A DNA stretch of 64,000 nt from Escarpia spicata (taxonomy: Eukaryota; Annelida; Polychaeta; Sabellida; Siboglinidae). The stretch is taken from the NCBI GenBank assembly GCA_963995525.1, contig OZ023214.1:13413445-13477444 (forward strand). The letters run 5' to 3'. Numbering within the stretch: position 1 is the stretch's first letter; every line of letters starts with the position of its first letter. Below, piece by piece: positions 34,796 through 44,845 of this stretch. A program made the position numbers and the translations under genes. Below the pieces are notes generated by a model. The model saw only the letters and a program-made list of their open reading frames with translations. It was not told where the DNA came from and made no database searches.

Positions 34796-35389
34796 GAGTG
34801 CGTGCGTAGCGATAACGAGTTGGACGTTATCATCGAGAAGGTGCTTGCCGTACCACATATCGAACCGCCGACGTACGACATGTACACGCTGTCGCCAACA
34901 CCGGAAGTGATACAACTTCAAGTCGTCGCAACGGGTCGGGGTCAGTTGGCCTGCCGCTATGAGCGGCATGCGATGTCCCTCTTCGCTGAACAACTCGGTG
35001 AGATGATTCTGGAGAGGGCGCGCGATCGATGCGGCGCGTGCGAGGTCAATGAAGGCTGCCCGTACGTGCATATGGGCGGCTATCGTGCGGGTCGGCCGAC
35101 TCGTGTGTACACACAGTGCTACGACAACGTGTCCGACATCATCACGCGGCACTTCAAAGCCGTTTTGGAGACGTGTCTACATCATTCGTTGATACCGACC
35201 TTCACGCGTCTCGTGCATTTACTACACGTTAAGGCGAGCGGTCAGCAGCAACCGGGACGTGCGGGGGAAATCTATCTGGTCCAGTTCGTATCGGACTGGC
35301 TGCTAGGCACGGACTGGCGCGATTTCGTCAACCGCGAACTACTGGAATCGGCCGTTCACGTGTACATCCAGTGCCGAAGCGGTCTCTAA
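34796..35389 (+). CDS. Polinton protein of unknown function (about 197 residues)
   Basis: An open frame runs from the acceptor-like site at 34,795 to a TAA at 35,389. There is no ATG at its 5' end, so it is probably a downstream exon. It contains a Cys/His cluster (CGACEVNEGCPYVH) and a C-terminal FVSDWLLGTDWRDFV segment. I do not recognise the family. It sits between the RPA-like gene and PolB on the same strand, so a replication role is a guess from position. Confidence 0.5.
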   Translation, partial: ECVRSDNELDVIIEKVLAVPHIEPPTYDMYTLSPTPEVIQLQVVATGRGQLACRYERHAMSLFAEQLGEMILERARDRCGACEVNEGCPYVHMGGYRAGRPTRVYTQCYDNVSDIITRHFKAVLETCLHHSLIPTFTRLVHLLHVKASGQQQPGRAGEIYLVQFVSDWLLGTDWRDFVNRELLESAVHVYIQCRSGL

Positions 35390-35564
35390 GCCGCATGAAC
35401 ACTAGAACATTACTGCTAGAAAATTTGCTTTGTCGATTTACTTAAAAAATTAAGCGCTTGTTTTAATAAAAATTGCGCTTTGCTAATAAGAAGAAAACCT
35501 TGTACGGTACGCTTAATAAAACGTTGAAAATGTACGTTCCGTTTCCGAGTTACTTAACAAAACA

Positions 35565-35735
35565 CCACACACACACACACACACACACAACATTAGGGTC
35601 GATCCACCACCACCATCACCACCCCACGTTACTTAACACACTACTGCGCATGTCCACCCCCACGTTACTTAACACACACGATAGCAATGCGCATGTCCGT
35701 ACAACATCCACCACCACCACCACCACAGCACCCTG
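35565..35735. repeat. (CA)n and (CAC)n tracts upstream of PolB
   Basis: CA repeats, CACCAC runs and a duplicated CCACGTTACTTAACACA phrase. The polyhistidine frame they give is an artefact. Confidence 0.85.
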
Positions 35736-35736
35736 T

Positions 35737-35745
35737 TATAAATAG
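35737..35745 (+). promoter_or_regulatory. TATA box of the PolB gene
   Basis: TATAAATAG starts 38 bp before the ATG at 35,775. The same spacing recurs at four minus-strand Polinton genes. Confidence 0.65.
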
Positions 35746-35774
35746 TGGTGCTCGAAAAAGTAGCAGCCAAAAGT

Positions 35775-36173
35775 ATGCCGCCTCCTACTAGTAGGCAATG
35801 TCCGAAATGCGGTACTTATTTCGCGAAACAATCGACGTTAGAGCGACACGCGAAGAGTTCGAAACGATGCGGCGATAACGCGCTATGCGTAAAAAGACGA
35901 GAGTGTCCGAAATGCGGCGCAACGTACAGTACGCGCGCCGTTATGCTACGACACATGAGGAATACGTGCGGCCGTCGGGAGGTGTCGCCACCTCCCGATG
36001 GTCCCAATCCACCGGTCGACAACGACGCTCTACAGCGCGTCGTGGACGAACATCGACGTAGCATAGAGACGTCGATAGCGCGCGGTACCGTAGAGTCCCG
36101 CTACAACTATCGAATGATCGTCTGTACGAGTACGCGGGTGCTCCATGTTTCGCGAACAAAAGAACGCTTTTAA
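35775..36173 (+). pseudogene. PolB: PolB N-terminal zinc-finger segment
   Basis: Two Cys-x2-Cys...His-x-His/Cys fingers, then a linker. The frame breaks between about 36,110 and 36,145, where the N-domain continues in another frame. The ATG at 35,775 was chosen because it follows the TATA box. Confidence 0.8.
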
Positions 36174-38643
36174 AATTAACGTGAGCTATGGTTTCGTGTT
36201 ACGCCACAAGGTGTCGGGTCGTTACCGCTATTTTCATTCGTCCTGTAACTGCTGCGGTCGCCTCCTCGAAACGCCCACCCTCGTTACCGACAGCCGTTCC
36301 TTCGAACGCTTTCTCGACGTCGTGCGCACGACCGACGTACTACAGTACGTCATCGCGCAGCGTCCCGACTCGGGGTGGGTGGTAGAGCTCGTAACGAACG
36401 CCACCTATTTCGTGAACGCCATCCTAAACCATCCTATCGGGTGCGTTGGCACCGCGCTCCCCGCCTACGTCCGCAACAACAAGCACTTACTGACGTTGAC
36501 GAACGATCGTCGGGGCACGCCCTACGACGACCATCTATGCCTCTTCCGATGCATCGGTCTCCACCTGCAAGGCGGTCGAAAACGCGGAACGCGGAACGGC
36601 CCCAGAATAAATTCGACCCGTTTAACGAGAGTCGCTAAACGACTGCACGCGCGCTACGCTTCGACGACGTCGAAAGGCGTGCGCCTGAACGAACTGGAAC
36701 GCGTGGAGACGGTTTTCGGCATCAACGTCACCGTCTATCGACTGACGGAGGCTGGCGCCGCCGAACTAGTCCGTCGGTCGCTCGAAAAGCACCCCACGAC
36801 CCTGAACGTCAACCTGTACGAGACGCACTTCTCGTACATAAGCGACCTGCGCGCGTACGCGAAAACGTACAAGTGCTCGAAATGCGGCAACTGCCTCTGG
36901 CGGTACTCGTCGGATTTACGACGTCACGAAGCGACGTGCGAATGTGGCGTTCGTCACGTGTTTCCCGGCGGCGTCTACCGACCGACGCTGTCCGTGTTTC
37001 AATGGCTCGACGACGAAGGCATCGACGTCGGCGCCGACGACCTGCGCTACTACCCGTACCGCGCGACCTTCGATTTTGAATGCTATTTTGCCGCCAACGA
37101 TCTGCCGCCGGATAGCGTCAAATGCCGGTGGCTAGTGCGACACGAACTGCTCAGCATGAGCGTCGCGTCGAACGTGCCCGGACACGAAGCGGCGCGGTGT
37201 TACGTCACGACCGGTGATTCGGCCGAACTAGCGCGCCGCCTCATCGACGACCTGAAAGCCGTGAGCGCGGCGGCGTGCGCGGCTCTTCGCCCCCGCTATG
37301 ACGCGGTCTTCGTGGCGCTCGACGCGCTCGACGACGACTAGCGGCGACGACGGTGCGACGACGACGCGTCACCGTACGCCGCACTCGCCGACCGCCTGTG
37401 GACGCACCTTCGTCAAATGCCCGTACTGGGCTTCAACAGCGGTAAGTACGATTTGAATGTCGTCAACAAGTACTTGACCCCCCTGCTCATAACCGACGAC
37501 GCGCAGCACACATCGTCGGCGTTCACCATTAAACGACAGAACAATTACATGTGCCTGACGACGTCGACGTTGAAATTCCTCGATATAACTAATTACCTCG
37601 CGCCCGGTGTCAGCTACGAGCGCTATCTGAAAGCGTACGGCTGCGCGGCGACGAAGGGGTACTTTCCGTACGAGAATATCGACGCGTTGACGCGCCTGGA
37701 CGAGACCGTCCTGCCGCCGCGCGAGACTTTCTACAGCAACCTGAAACGCGAGGGAATCTCCGCGGAGTCGTACGAAATTTGTGCGACGGCGTGGCGTGAC
37801 GAACGCATGACGACGATGCGCGATTTTCTAATCTGGTATAATAACCGAGATGTGGAGCCGTTTCTCGAGGCCCTCGAGCGGCAGTTCGCCTTCTATCGCC
37901 GCCAGCGCATCGACATGTTCAAGGACGCCATCAGCGTACCGGGATTGACGTTGTTGTACCTATTCAACGACCTACCGCTGTCAATCCATTTCTCGCTGTT
38001 CAACGAGCCGAACAAAGACCTGTACCGCCTACTGCAGTCGCAGATCGTCGGCGGCCCATCGATCATCTTCGCGCGTCATCACGAGGCCGGCGTGACGTCG
38101 ATTCGAGGCGGCAACAACCCGTCTCGTTCGATAGTAGGCTATGACGCGAACGGCCTCTATCTATCGGCGATGATGCGGGAGATGCCGACGGGTTGGTACA
38201 CGCGCCGACGCGCCGAGAAAGGCTTTCGAGCGGAACGCGTGCACCGCTACGGTTGTATGGCCGTGGAGTGGTTGACGTACGAGGCGGAATGGACCGACAC
38301 TCGTATACGGCACCAGTTGAACGGACGCGAGAAGCGCGTCGGCAAGTACCGAGTCGACGGTTGGTGCGCCGCCACGCGAACGGCGTATCAATTTCACGGC
38401 TGCTACTTCCACGGCTGCCCGACGTGCCAGACGCACGTGACAACGAACGCTGTCAACGGTCGACCGATGACGACGCTGTACGCCGAGACGATCGCCGTGA
38501 CGGCCTACCTGCGCCGCCACGTGGACGCCGTCGTCGAAATGTGGGAGTGCCAGTGGCGAGCCGTGCGACCCCCCCGCGGCGCAGACGCCGCCCGACGCGT
38601 CACGATGGCAACCGGGGCGGTGTACGCGCTCGACGATACTTGA
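36145..38643 (+). pseudogene. PolB: PolB exonuclease domain to motif A, one in-frame stop
   Basis: A single frame is interrupted only by the TAG at 37,339-37,341. It contains the three exonuclease motifs, the protein-primed polymerase insert and motif A. Confidence 0.88.
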
Positions 38644-38674
38644 GGGTGTACGCGAGGGCTCTCTGTTCGGCCTC

Positions 38675-39812
38675 GTGCAGTGCGATATCGCCGTGCCGGA
38701 AGCGCTGCGCGCCAAGTTCGCCGAAATGCAGCCCGTGTTCAAGAACGTCGATATCACGCGCGACGATCTCAGCCCGTTCATGCGCCGCTACGCAGAGTCG
38801 CACGACCTACTCACCCGACCTCAACGGACGCTCGTCGATAGCTACTTCGACACGGCGATCGTGCTCGCCACGCCCCTCCTACGCTGGTATCTGGAGCACG
38901 GACTCGTCGTCGCGCGCATCTACCAGGTGATCGAATACACGCCGATCGCGTGCTTTCGCCGCTTTGGCGACACGGTGTCGACGGCGCGACGCGAGGGCGA
39001 CGTCGACCCCGACAAATCGAACAAACCGGGATATCAAGTACGCCACGCCGGTCGGCGCCTCGCAACTCGTCAACAACAGTCGCTTCCGACAACTCGACGT
39101 CGTCGTCGACGACGAACTGCACGAGGTGGCGCTGAATAAGCGCACCGTCGTCTACGGCTTGCCGATCCAAATCGGCTATTTCGTGTATCAATACGCGAAA
39201 TTGAGAATGCTCGAGTTCTACTATGATTTCGTCGACGCCTACATCCCCCACCCGCTCTTTCATTACTGCGCTATGGACACCGACTCGGCGTACATCGCCC
39301 TCGCGGGCCACGACATTGAAGCGCTCGTACCGGAAGCGCTGCGCGAACACTACTTCCGGAATCGTTCGCTCTGGTTTCCGGCCGAATGCTGCGACGCGCA
39401 CGTGGACGCGTACGTACGATGCCGCGTCGCCGGACTGGCGTGGGAGGGTGGGGGCGACTGCTGCGCGCGCCGATGTCTGTTCGATCGTCGAACGCCGGGT
39501 CTCTTCAAAGAAGAGTGGCGCGGCGACGGAATCGTGGCGCTGTGCAGCAAGACGTACTACTGCTTCGGCGGCGACAACGGCGCGAAGTACAGCATGAAGG
39601 GTCTGAGCAAACGTCAGAACGCCGACATCGACGAGAACACTTTCCTCGCCGTACTGCGCGATCGACGCAGCGGCGTCGGCTGGAACCGCAGCTTCCAGGT
39701 GAAAGACTCGTCCGTGTTGACGTACGTTCAAGAGCGCGCGGCGTTGAGCTATTTCTACCCTAAATGCCGCGTGCTCGACGACGGCGTTACCACGGCACCG
39801 ATACTCGTCTAA
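38675..39812 (+). pseudogene. PolB: PolB palm and thumb, motif B deleted
   Basis: The first frame reads EMQPVFKNVDITRDDL to GDVDPDK (about 39,015). The second resumes at DIKYATPVGAS (about 39,030) and runs through MDTDSAY to the end. The K-x3-NS-x-YG motif B expected between them is absent, about 20 residues short. Confidence 0.85.
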
Positions 39813-40036
39813 CTCGTATACGAACACTAACTCGTCTAACACGCCTAACCTAACCTAGGGGTGGGGCCGCCTAGGGGTAGGGTTCTGTATGTACGTACGT
39901 ATGTATGTATGTATGTAGGTAGGGTAATAAAAAAAATTGCGTACATTTTTTCGTCATCGTTTTTTTATTACTACTACTATACACGTAAAAGCGAAGCGAA
40001 GCGAAGCGAAGCTAAGCGAAGCGAAGCGAAGCTGCT
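39813..40036. other. Convergent intergenic spacer
   Basis: It holds CTAACCTAACCTAGG, a GTAT array (39,890-39,918), AATAAAAAAA (39,926, a likely PolB poly(A) signal) and an (AAGCG)n pentanucleotide array (39,990-40,033). It separates plus- and minus-strand genes. Confidence 0.7.
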
Positions 40037-40492
40037 TTAATGCAATGGCTTTAGCCAATCGAATACGAGACAGTCATTGGCCACCCTATCGGCGCCGAAT
40101 AGGGTCTGGAACGTCGTCAACGGCATACCGCGACATCGGAGGAGTAGGTAGGTGACGCAATATTGTCCGCACACGTTAGAGACGACGCTCTGCAACCGCT
40201 TGTCGTTGTACGTCCACGAGTCGCCGCAGTGACGGTGCAGGAACGCGCGGAAGTCGGCGTGCAGCGGCGGCAGACCGTACGAATCGAAGTACTCGCCGAC
40301 GCCTCCCCGGTCGACGTAGACGGCCACCCAGTGCTCCCCCGGCTCGCCGCCGTCGTCGGTGTTGCACACGAAGGCCGTCGGGTAAGTGGTGACGGCGGTG
40401 GTAAGTAGCGCGTCTTTAGGCACGACGCCGACGACGATGTGTTTAGCGCATGCATCGAGTTCGAGGCGACGCAGCAGTTGGACCGTATCCAT
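40037..40492 (-). CDS. PRO: Adenain-like cysteine protease (Polinton PRO)
   Basis: 151 residues, intact. The catalytic His (GEHWVAVYVD), the acidic partner (EYFDSYG) and the Cys (CGQYCVTYLL) are in the order of adenovirus-type maturation proteases (C5 clan CE). It would cleave capsid precursors during particle maturation. It lies just downstream of the major capsid gene with a 5-bp gap, a typical Polinton order. Confidence 0.93.
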   Translation of the reverse strand: MDTVQLLRRLELDACAKHIVVGVVPKDALLTTAVTTYPTAFVCNTDDGGEPGEHWVAVYVDRGGVGEYFDSYGLPPLHADFRAFLHRHCGDSWTYNDKRLQSVVSNVCGQYCVTYLLLRCRGMPLTTFQTLFGADRVANDCLVFDWLKPLH

Positions 40493-40497
40493 AGTAG

Positions 40498-41808
40498 TTA
40501 CGACGTACAGTCGTACAGGACGTTCCGGCTCCGGTAGATCTCCATCACCGTATCGAATTCCGCGTATACGACGACGTTCACCGGTCGGGGTAGCGCCGTC
40601 CCGAAGTGCATTTCAGTGCACACGGTCCCCTGACGCACGACGTTGAAATGGTCCCCGTCGCAACAGTCGGGCGTCAGGTCGAAAGCGAAGACGGTGTAGC
40701 CGGCGCCGAAGTCCGCGCGCGATATGTCGTTCCCCTCGTCCTCGTTCGCCTTTCCGGTAGCCTCGAAGAGATTCATGTAGCTTCGGACGTACCGGAGTCG
40801 CGGGAAGTCCGGCTGCAGCGGCTTGCTCGGCACCTGACGTCCGTCGACGATGAGCGAGAGGAAGTTTATGTCGTTGTGCCGCGCGTCGAACGGATTTATA
40901 GTGTAGTCTCCGTTATAGGAGACGTTGTCGATCATCATCAGCATTATGCGTTTCGGAATCACACCCATGTACAGGTTCTCGTGCGTGTGCGAAAGCGCAC
41001 CCGCCGTTATCGAGAACGACTTGCAGTCGACGCGGCGCATCGGGAACTTAGCCGTTCCCAACCCGCACACTTTGATATGACCCATCTGAACTTCCGGGTT
41101 CAAATTCACTTTTCGTACGTACAGGGAAATCGCTCGTAGCACGATACGGCACCCCGGTGCGACTGCCGGGGCCATGAGCGCGAAGGCGTCCTTCGAGCGC
41201 ACCATGCGTAGTTTAGTGTCGACACCGTTCGGTAGGAGGCGGTTTAGCATAAACGCGTCGACGTGCAGGCGTCCCATCATCTCCACCTCGGCGCTGCCCG
41301 CCGTCATATCGCGCCGCGCTATGAACCCGGTATTATCGACCCCGCGCGCGTTCATGTGTCCGGCGCTGTCTTTGTACCACAACGACCCCGTGAGATGCAA
41401 TCGTTTCGCGTCGCTACCGTAACTCAGCAGGGTCTCAAGGTAGGCCCGGTAGGCGTACGTATTGGTCGACGGCGTCACGAGCGTGCCGTTCAGCGACACG
41501 TCGATTTCACTGAACATCGAATGCAGGAAATTGTTGACCGGCGCCACGGCGGCGCCGGCCCCCAGATCGGTACCATCCCCCTGAATCACTTTGAAGCGGA
41601 CGAACACTTGAAGGCTCGCCAGGTCCGTATAGTAATTGCCAGAACCCGGGATGAGGAACTCGATAGGGTCGCCGGCGTCGAGAGCCGTCAGCGGTTGGTA
41701 GACGGTCCACTGACTGCTCTCGATGCTCTTCTGCGTCACCGGCCCGGTGAACAGGTCCAGTTCGGCCTTCACGCCCTCGCACGCCGCGCAGCTATTCACG
41801 AACGCCAT
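40498..41808 (-). CDS. MCP: Major capsid protein, double jelly-roll (Polinton)
   Basis: 436 residues in one open frame. The block APVNNFLHSMFSEIDVSLNG and YAYRAYLETLLSYG are hallmarks of the Polinton major capsid protein, formerly known from the nematode F54H12.2-like family. Established work links it to the double jelly-roll fold of virophage and adenovirus hexon. ATG 41,808 is chosen; a GATATATT sequence lies just upstream at about 41,820. It appears intact. Confidence 0.93.
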   Translation of the reverse strand: MAFVNSCAACEGVKAELDLFTGPVTQKSIESSQWTVYQPLTALDAGDPIEFLIPGSGNYYTDLASLQVFVRFKVIQGDGTDLGAGAAVAPVNNFLHSMFSEIDVSLNGTLVTPSTNTYAYRAYLETLLSYGSDAKRLHLTGSLWYKDSAGHMNARGVDNTGFIARRDMTAGSAEVEMMGRLHVDAFMLNRLLPNGVDTKLRMVRSKDAFALMAPAVAPGCRIVLRAISLYVRKVNLNPEVQMGHIKVCGLGTAKFPMRRVDCKSFSITAGALSHTHENLYMGVIPKRIMLMMIDNVSYNGDYTINPFDARHNDINFLSLIVDGRQVPSKPLQPDFPRLRYVRSYMNLFEATGKANEDEGNDISRADFGAGYTVFAFDLTPDCCDGDHFNVVRQGTVCTEMHFGTALPRPVNVVVYAEFDTVMEIYRSRNVLYDCTS

Positions 41809-41810
41809 CG

Positions 41811-42221
41811 TTACTCGTCGAATATATCGACCGGTCGACGTCGTTTCTTCCGTGTACTGACGGTCGTCGCCGCTCGGCGCGGTTTCTTTATAGCGGCGCG
41901 GCGCTGCTGTTGCACTTTTTTCCTCTTAGGCGCCCTCAATAGTCCGTCGAGAAGATCGACGCCGGCCTCCTTCGCGCGTCGTTTTACCGACGCTTTCAGA
42001 TCGCCGCCGGCGATGACGTCCCGCGCCACGCGCACGCCGGTTTTGAGCGCGCGTTTTTCCAAAGCCAAGGCGCCTCTCTTAAAAAGCGGCATGACGCTTC
42101 GAAACAGTCTCCCGAAGATATTACCCAGACCGTGCCCTCGCTGACCCCGACCATCGACGAAGACCGGCAGGTGACCGCCGACCTGTCGAAAGTAGTAGTC
42201 CTCGTACTGGTTCGTTGGCAT
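41811..42221 (-). CDS. Small basic virion-associated protein (Polinton, adenovirus pVI/pX-like)
   Basis: 136 residues. The N-terminal block QVGGHLPVFVDGRGQRGHGL, then IFGRLFRSVMPLFKRG, precedes a highly basic tail (KRKKVQQQRRAA). This arrangement is conserved next to Polinton major capsid genes and has been compared with adenovirus membrane-active/core proteins. It is intact and ends two bases before the capsid start. Confidence 0.75.
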   Translation of the reverse strand: MPTNQYEDYYFRQVGGHLPVFVDGRGQRGHGLGNIFGRLFRSVMPLFKRGALALEKRALKTGVRVARDVIAGGDLKASVKRRAKEAGVDLLDGLLRAPKRKKVQQQRRAAIKKPRRAATTVSTRKKRRRPVDIFDE

Positions 42222-42229
42222 CGTCGTCG

Positions 42230-43099
42230 TTAAAACAATCTCGATTTACAGCGTCTGATGTGAAGCGTCGCCACTAGCTTTCCCCGCTCGAATGATATGG
42301 GCTGACCGTGATCGTCTCTTATATCGACCTCGATCGTATCGAATTGATGCCGCAGCAGCTTCACGTATTGGACGCAGTCGAACGTTTCCGAAATAACGCT
42401 GCCGTTCGTACCGGAGACGGCGATGTTTCGCAGGAGAGGCGCGTACACGTCACCGACGACGCGCGATTCCACGAGATCCGTGTACACGTACAGGGTGTCG
42501 ACGCCCGCCTTCATGTCCACCGTATTGTGACCTTCGTACGCGTACGTTTACGCGGCGGGGTAGGTCTCGATAACGACGCCGCCTCCCGGCTCGGGGCCCA
42601 TCATCGGGGAACTCGTGATAACGTTGTTATGGAAACCTAGCACGCTCTTCAGACGACCCGTCTCGGGTAGGGTAAAGGTGACACCCGGCGACATATGCAG
42701 CGTCATTCGGTTAGAGACGTCGCTGAACTCTAGACGCACTTTGACCCTATCGGAGCATAATTTCATTAGCTGCTCGTTAATCTGGCGCATCAGCCCGTCA
42801 GCGTCGTTGTAGAAACCGTGAGTAATCGTACCCTGTCGGTATATCTCGATACCGTCTACGGTCGTGTAAAGACCCGGCTTGCCTAGCGGGGACGACAGGT
42901 AGAAGGTGGCGTCCTCCTCTCTCACGTTGTACCACGTGTGCGGGTACTGTAGCGTCACCAGTCCGCATTCCCATTCTCCTCCCGACAGGTCGAAACGTCG
43001 CGGCAGCGTCGTGATGTAGTGCGTCAACGTATTTTCGGGGTGCCGCTTCATAGACGCGTTGCTCGGTAGCGTTAGGTAAAAGTCAGACGATACCGCCAT
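42230..43099 (-). pseudogene. mCP: Minor capsid (penton-like) protein, interrupted by one stop
   Basis: The frame of 183 codons from 43,099 (FYLTLPSNASMKRHPENTLT) is followed, after a single in-frame TAA at 42,550-42,548, by 105 more codons in the same frame to 42,230. Single jelly-roll Polinton minor capsid proteins are about 280-300 residues, the length of both halves together. The gene overlaps the preceding membrane-protein gene by 17 bp. The stop is either a nonsense mutation or a base-call error. Confidence 0.85.
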
Positions 43100-43439
43100 C
43101 GCCGCTTCGTCGTCGTCGACCGCCGCCGCTCATAGACGGACTCGGGAGCAAGTAACCGAGACAGCTGCTCAACAGCGCTGTCCACAGGTTGGAGTCGCCT
43201 TGACCCCGCGTCAGATTGTATATACTAACGGTGATGACGAAGTACAGGACGATGACCTGACAGATGAATACGATTTCGGCCTTAGGGCATTCGTTACCGC
43301 AGAGCCGCCATGGAACGGGTTCGTGGACGTCGGTTTCGACGGAGTTCTCGGTGGCGGCGTCGACGGAGTCCTCGCTGGTAGTCTTCGTCGGCATGCCTGA
43401 AGAGGTATCGTCGCCGTGCCGCGTCGCCTCGTCGATCAT
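43083..43439 (-). CDS. Small membrane protein (Polinton)
   Basis: 118 residues: an acidic N-terminus, a CPKAEIVFICQVIVLYFVI hydrophobic segment, then LTRGQGDSNLWTALLSSCLG and a basic end. The GDSNLWTALLSSCLGYLLP block recurs in Polintons as I know them. The function is unknown. A TATA box (TATAAGG, 43,483-43,477) lies 44 bp upstream of the ATG. Confidence 0.75.
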   Translation of the reverse strand: MIDEATRHGDDTSSGMPTKTTSEDSVDAATENSVETDVHEPVPWRLCGNECPKAEIVFICQVIVLYFVITVSIYNLTRGQGDSNLWTALLSSCLGYLLPSPSMSGGGRRRRSGDGGIV

Positions 43440-43476
43440 CGTCGCGCCACTGCGGTCTGCGGATACAGTAGGGCCC

Positions 43477-43483
43477 CTTATAC
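43477..43483 (-). promoter_or_regulatory. TATA box of the membrane-protein/minor-capsid unit
   Basis: TATAAGG on the minus strand, 44 bp before the ATG at 43,439. Confidence 0.6.
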
Positions 43484-43626
43484 GGGAGGAACGAAGTTCC
43501 GTCGCATAACCCCGCCTCGTGCAGTCGCCAGCATCCCTGGTGGCGAGTCCAACGACTCGTCTTGACTGGCTAGCCGGAGCCGCCGCCGCCGCGCTATTAT
43601 AGGTCCACGAGCAACGCGGCGTCGAT

Positions 43627-44733
43627 CTAGCTGTTGAAGGAGGCCGGATAACCGCTCCATTTTACGAGCGCCTCCGACCCACCGCCGCGCCGACGACGAC
43701 GACGCTGCAGAACCTCCTCCACGCGATACAGTTTGTCCTTCGGGACGACAACGCGTTGTACTTCCTGTTCGTAGAAGGTGCCCTCTACCGGCGTCCCGGC
43801 GTCATCCTTCAGGCGATAAACGGGCGGCTCGGACGGATGCGCCTCTACGACGGTGAAGAGCTCCTCGCTCCAGTTAGCCATGTATCCTTTTTTGAACGGA
43901 CCCCTCGTCTTACTGAGACCCACGCGATCTCCTTCGCGCAGTTTCGGTTTTTTCTGCCGGCCGCCTTCGTCGCCACCGTACAGGCGTTGCCATACGGCCT
44001 CTTGATTCGTCGCGTCGACACTCGCCGGCGTCCTACCGATGCTTCGGTGGTAGGCGTTATTGTACGAATGCACGATATCCGGTAACGCCTCTACGTAGCG
44101 CAGCGTCTCATGTTTCGTAAAATAACGCCACATGCGCGTCTTCAAAGTCCTATTGAAGCGTTCCACGACGCTCGCTTTAGTCTCCTCGTTATGCGTCACA
44201 AAATGATGAACGCCGCGCTCCTTTAGGAACGTTTGCAGGGGTCGGTTCAGAAACTCGGTCCCCTTATCGGTCTGCAGCGCGTTCGGCGGCGCCTGCGCGC
44301 CGCTCAGCAGACGCTCGAAGGCCGCGACGAGCGACGTGCCGGACTTACTCTTCAACGGAACGCACCACGCCCGCTTCGAAAACACGTGGATGACCGTCAA
44401 TAGGAATGTTATACCGTCGTTGTGTTTTTTCAGCCTAGTCAAGTCGACCAGATCGGCTTGCCACGGCTGGTTTCGACCGCCCTCGATGACGCAACGTCGT
44501 TTGAAACGTCGTTTAACCGGTTTGTGTAGGGTATAGGCGTCCTGCTCCGCTAGCCACTTCTCGACGGCCGGTCGTCGTCGTCCCCCCTTCGACGCCCGGT
44601 GCAACGCGTCGACGCCTCCGTAACTGCCCGCACGTTTCGGATCGAAGTAGAGTTCATTCAGTTCGTCGTCGTCGTTTCGTTGTCGAAGCTTTCGTTTTGG
44701 ACGACGACGACGACGACTCCACCCGGACACCAT
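43627..44733 (-). CDS. INT: Retroviral-type integrase with C-terminal chromodomain (Polinton INT)
   Basis: About 368 residues from ATG 44,733; the frame is open upstream, but this ATG sits 39 bp after a TATA box. The DDE core is intact: Asp in QADLVDLTRL, Asp in LQTDKGTEF, Glu in ASVVERFNRTLK. A C-terminal chromodomain-like segment reads YRVEEVLQ then EALVKWSGYP. It would insert the element and make the 6-bp duplication seen here. No break was found. Confidence 0.94.
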   Translation of the reverse strand: MVSGWSRRRRRPKRKLRQRNDDDELNELYFDPKRAGSYGGVDALHRASKGGRRRPAVEKWLAEQDAYTLHKPVKRRFKRRCVIEGGRNQPWQADLVDLTRLKKHNDGITFLLTVIHVFSKRAWCVPLKSKSGTSLVAAFERLLSGAQAPPNALQTDKGTEFLNRPLQTFLKERGVHHFVTHNEETKASVVERFNRTLKTRMWRYFTKHETLRYVEALPDIVHSYNNAYHRSIGRTPASVDATNQEAVWQRLYGGDEGGRQKKPKLREGDRVGLSKTRGPFKKGYMANWSEELFTVVEAHPSEPPVYRLKDDAGTPVEGTFYEQEVQRVVVPKDKLYRVEEVLQRRRRRRGGGSEALVKWSGYPASFNS

Positions 44734-44843
44734 GATGGCGACGACGATGACGATAGAACGACGACTATTATACACATATAGAGAGCGATAACCGCGATGA
44801 CGAGGCTGACGACGATGGCCGTTATCGTTCGTTGTGACGGCAT
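44658..44843 (-). CDS. Possible small membrane protein overlapping the integrase start
   Basis: From ATG 44,843 about 61 codons read MPSQRTITAIVVSLVIAVIA and on through a 30-residue hydrophobic stretch, then Ser-rich. It starts three bases past the end of the upstream gene and overlaps the integrase 5' end in another frame. Small TM proteins are common in virus-like elements; translation here is not proven. Confidence 0.35.
   Translation of the reverse strand: MPSQRTITAIVVSLVIAVIALYMCIIVVVLSSSSSPSWCPGGVVVVVVQNESFDNETTTTN
44765..44772 (-). promoter_or_regulatory. TATA box of the integrase gene
   Basis: TATAATAG on the minus strand, 39 bp before ATG 44,733. Confidence 0.55.
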
Positions 44844-44845
44844 CG

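Larger units (their letters stand above)
35775..39812 (+). pseudogene. PolB: Polinton protein-primed DNA polymerase B, broken
   Basis: The gene is about 1,340 codons long in at least four frame segments. N-terminus (35,775-36,130): two C2H2-type fingers (CPKCGTYF, CPKCGATY). After a frameshift, 36,145-37,341 holds the Polinton N-domain and exonuclease motif FDFECYF. An in-frame TAG (37,339) is followed in the same frame by Exo II (GFNSGKYDL), Exo III (NNRDVEPF) and motif A (YDANGLYL) to 38,643. Another frameshift leads to 38,675-39,030. A deletion-plus-shift then removes the motif B region, and 38,990-39,812 carries motif C (MDTDSAY at 39,273). Family members synthesise the element's DNA from a protein primer. 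This copy cannot. Confidence 0.93.

Noticed and set aside
35473..35745. Polyhistidine-containing ORF
   Set aside because: It comes from CAC/CA repeats in the promoter region of PolB; no homology.
33538..37341. Programmed TAG readthrough in the Polinton
   Set aside because: Three TAG and one TAA codon occur with frameshifts and a deletion in the same element; ordinary decay explains them better.
38811..39842. 343-codon minus-strand ORF opposite PolB
   Set aside because: GC-rich antisense shadow; the plus strand carries clear PolB motifs.
40606..42144. Long plus-strand ORFs opposite the capsid genes
   Set aside because: Antisense shadows in GC-rich DNA; the minus strand has the conserved capsid blocks.
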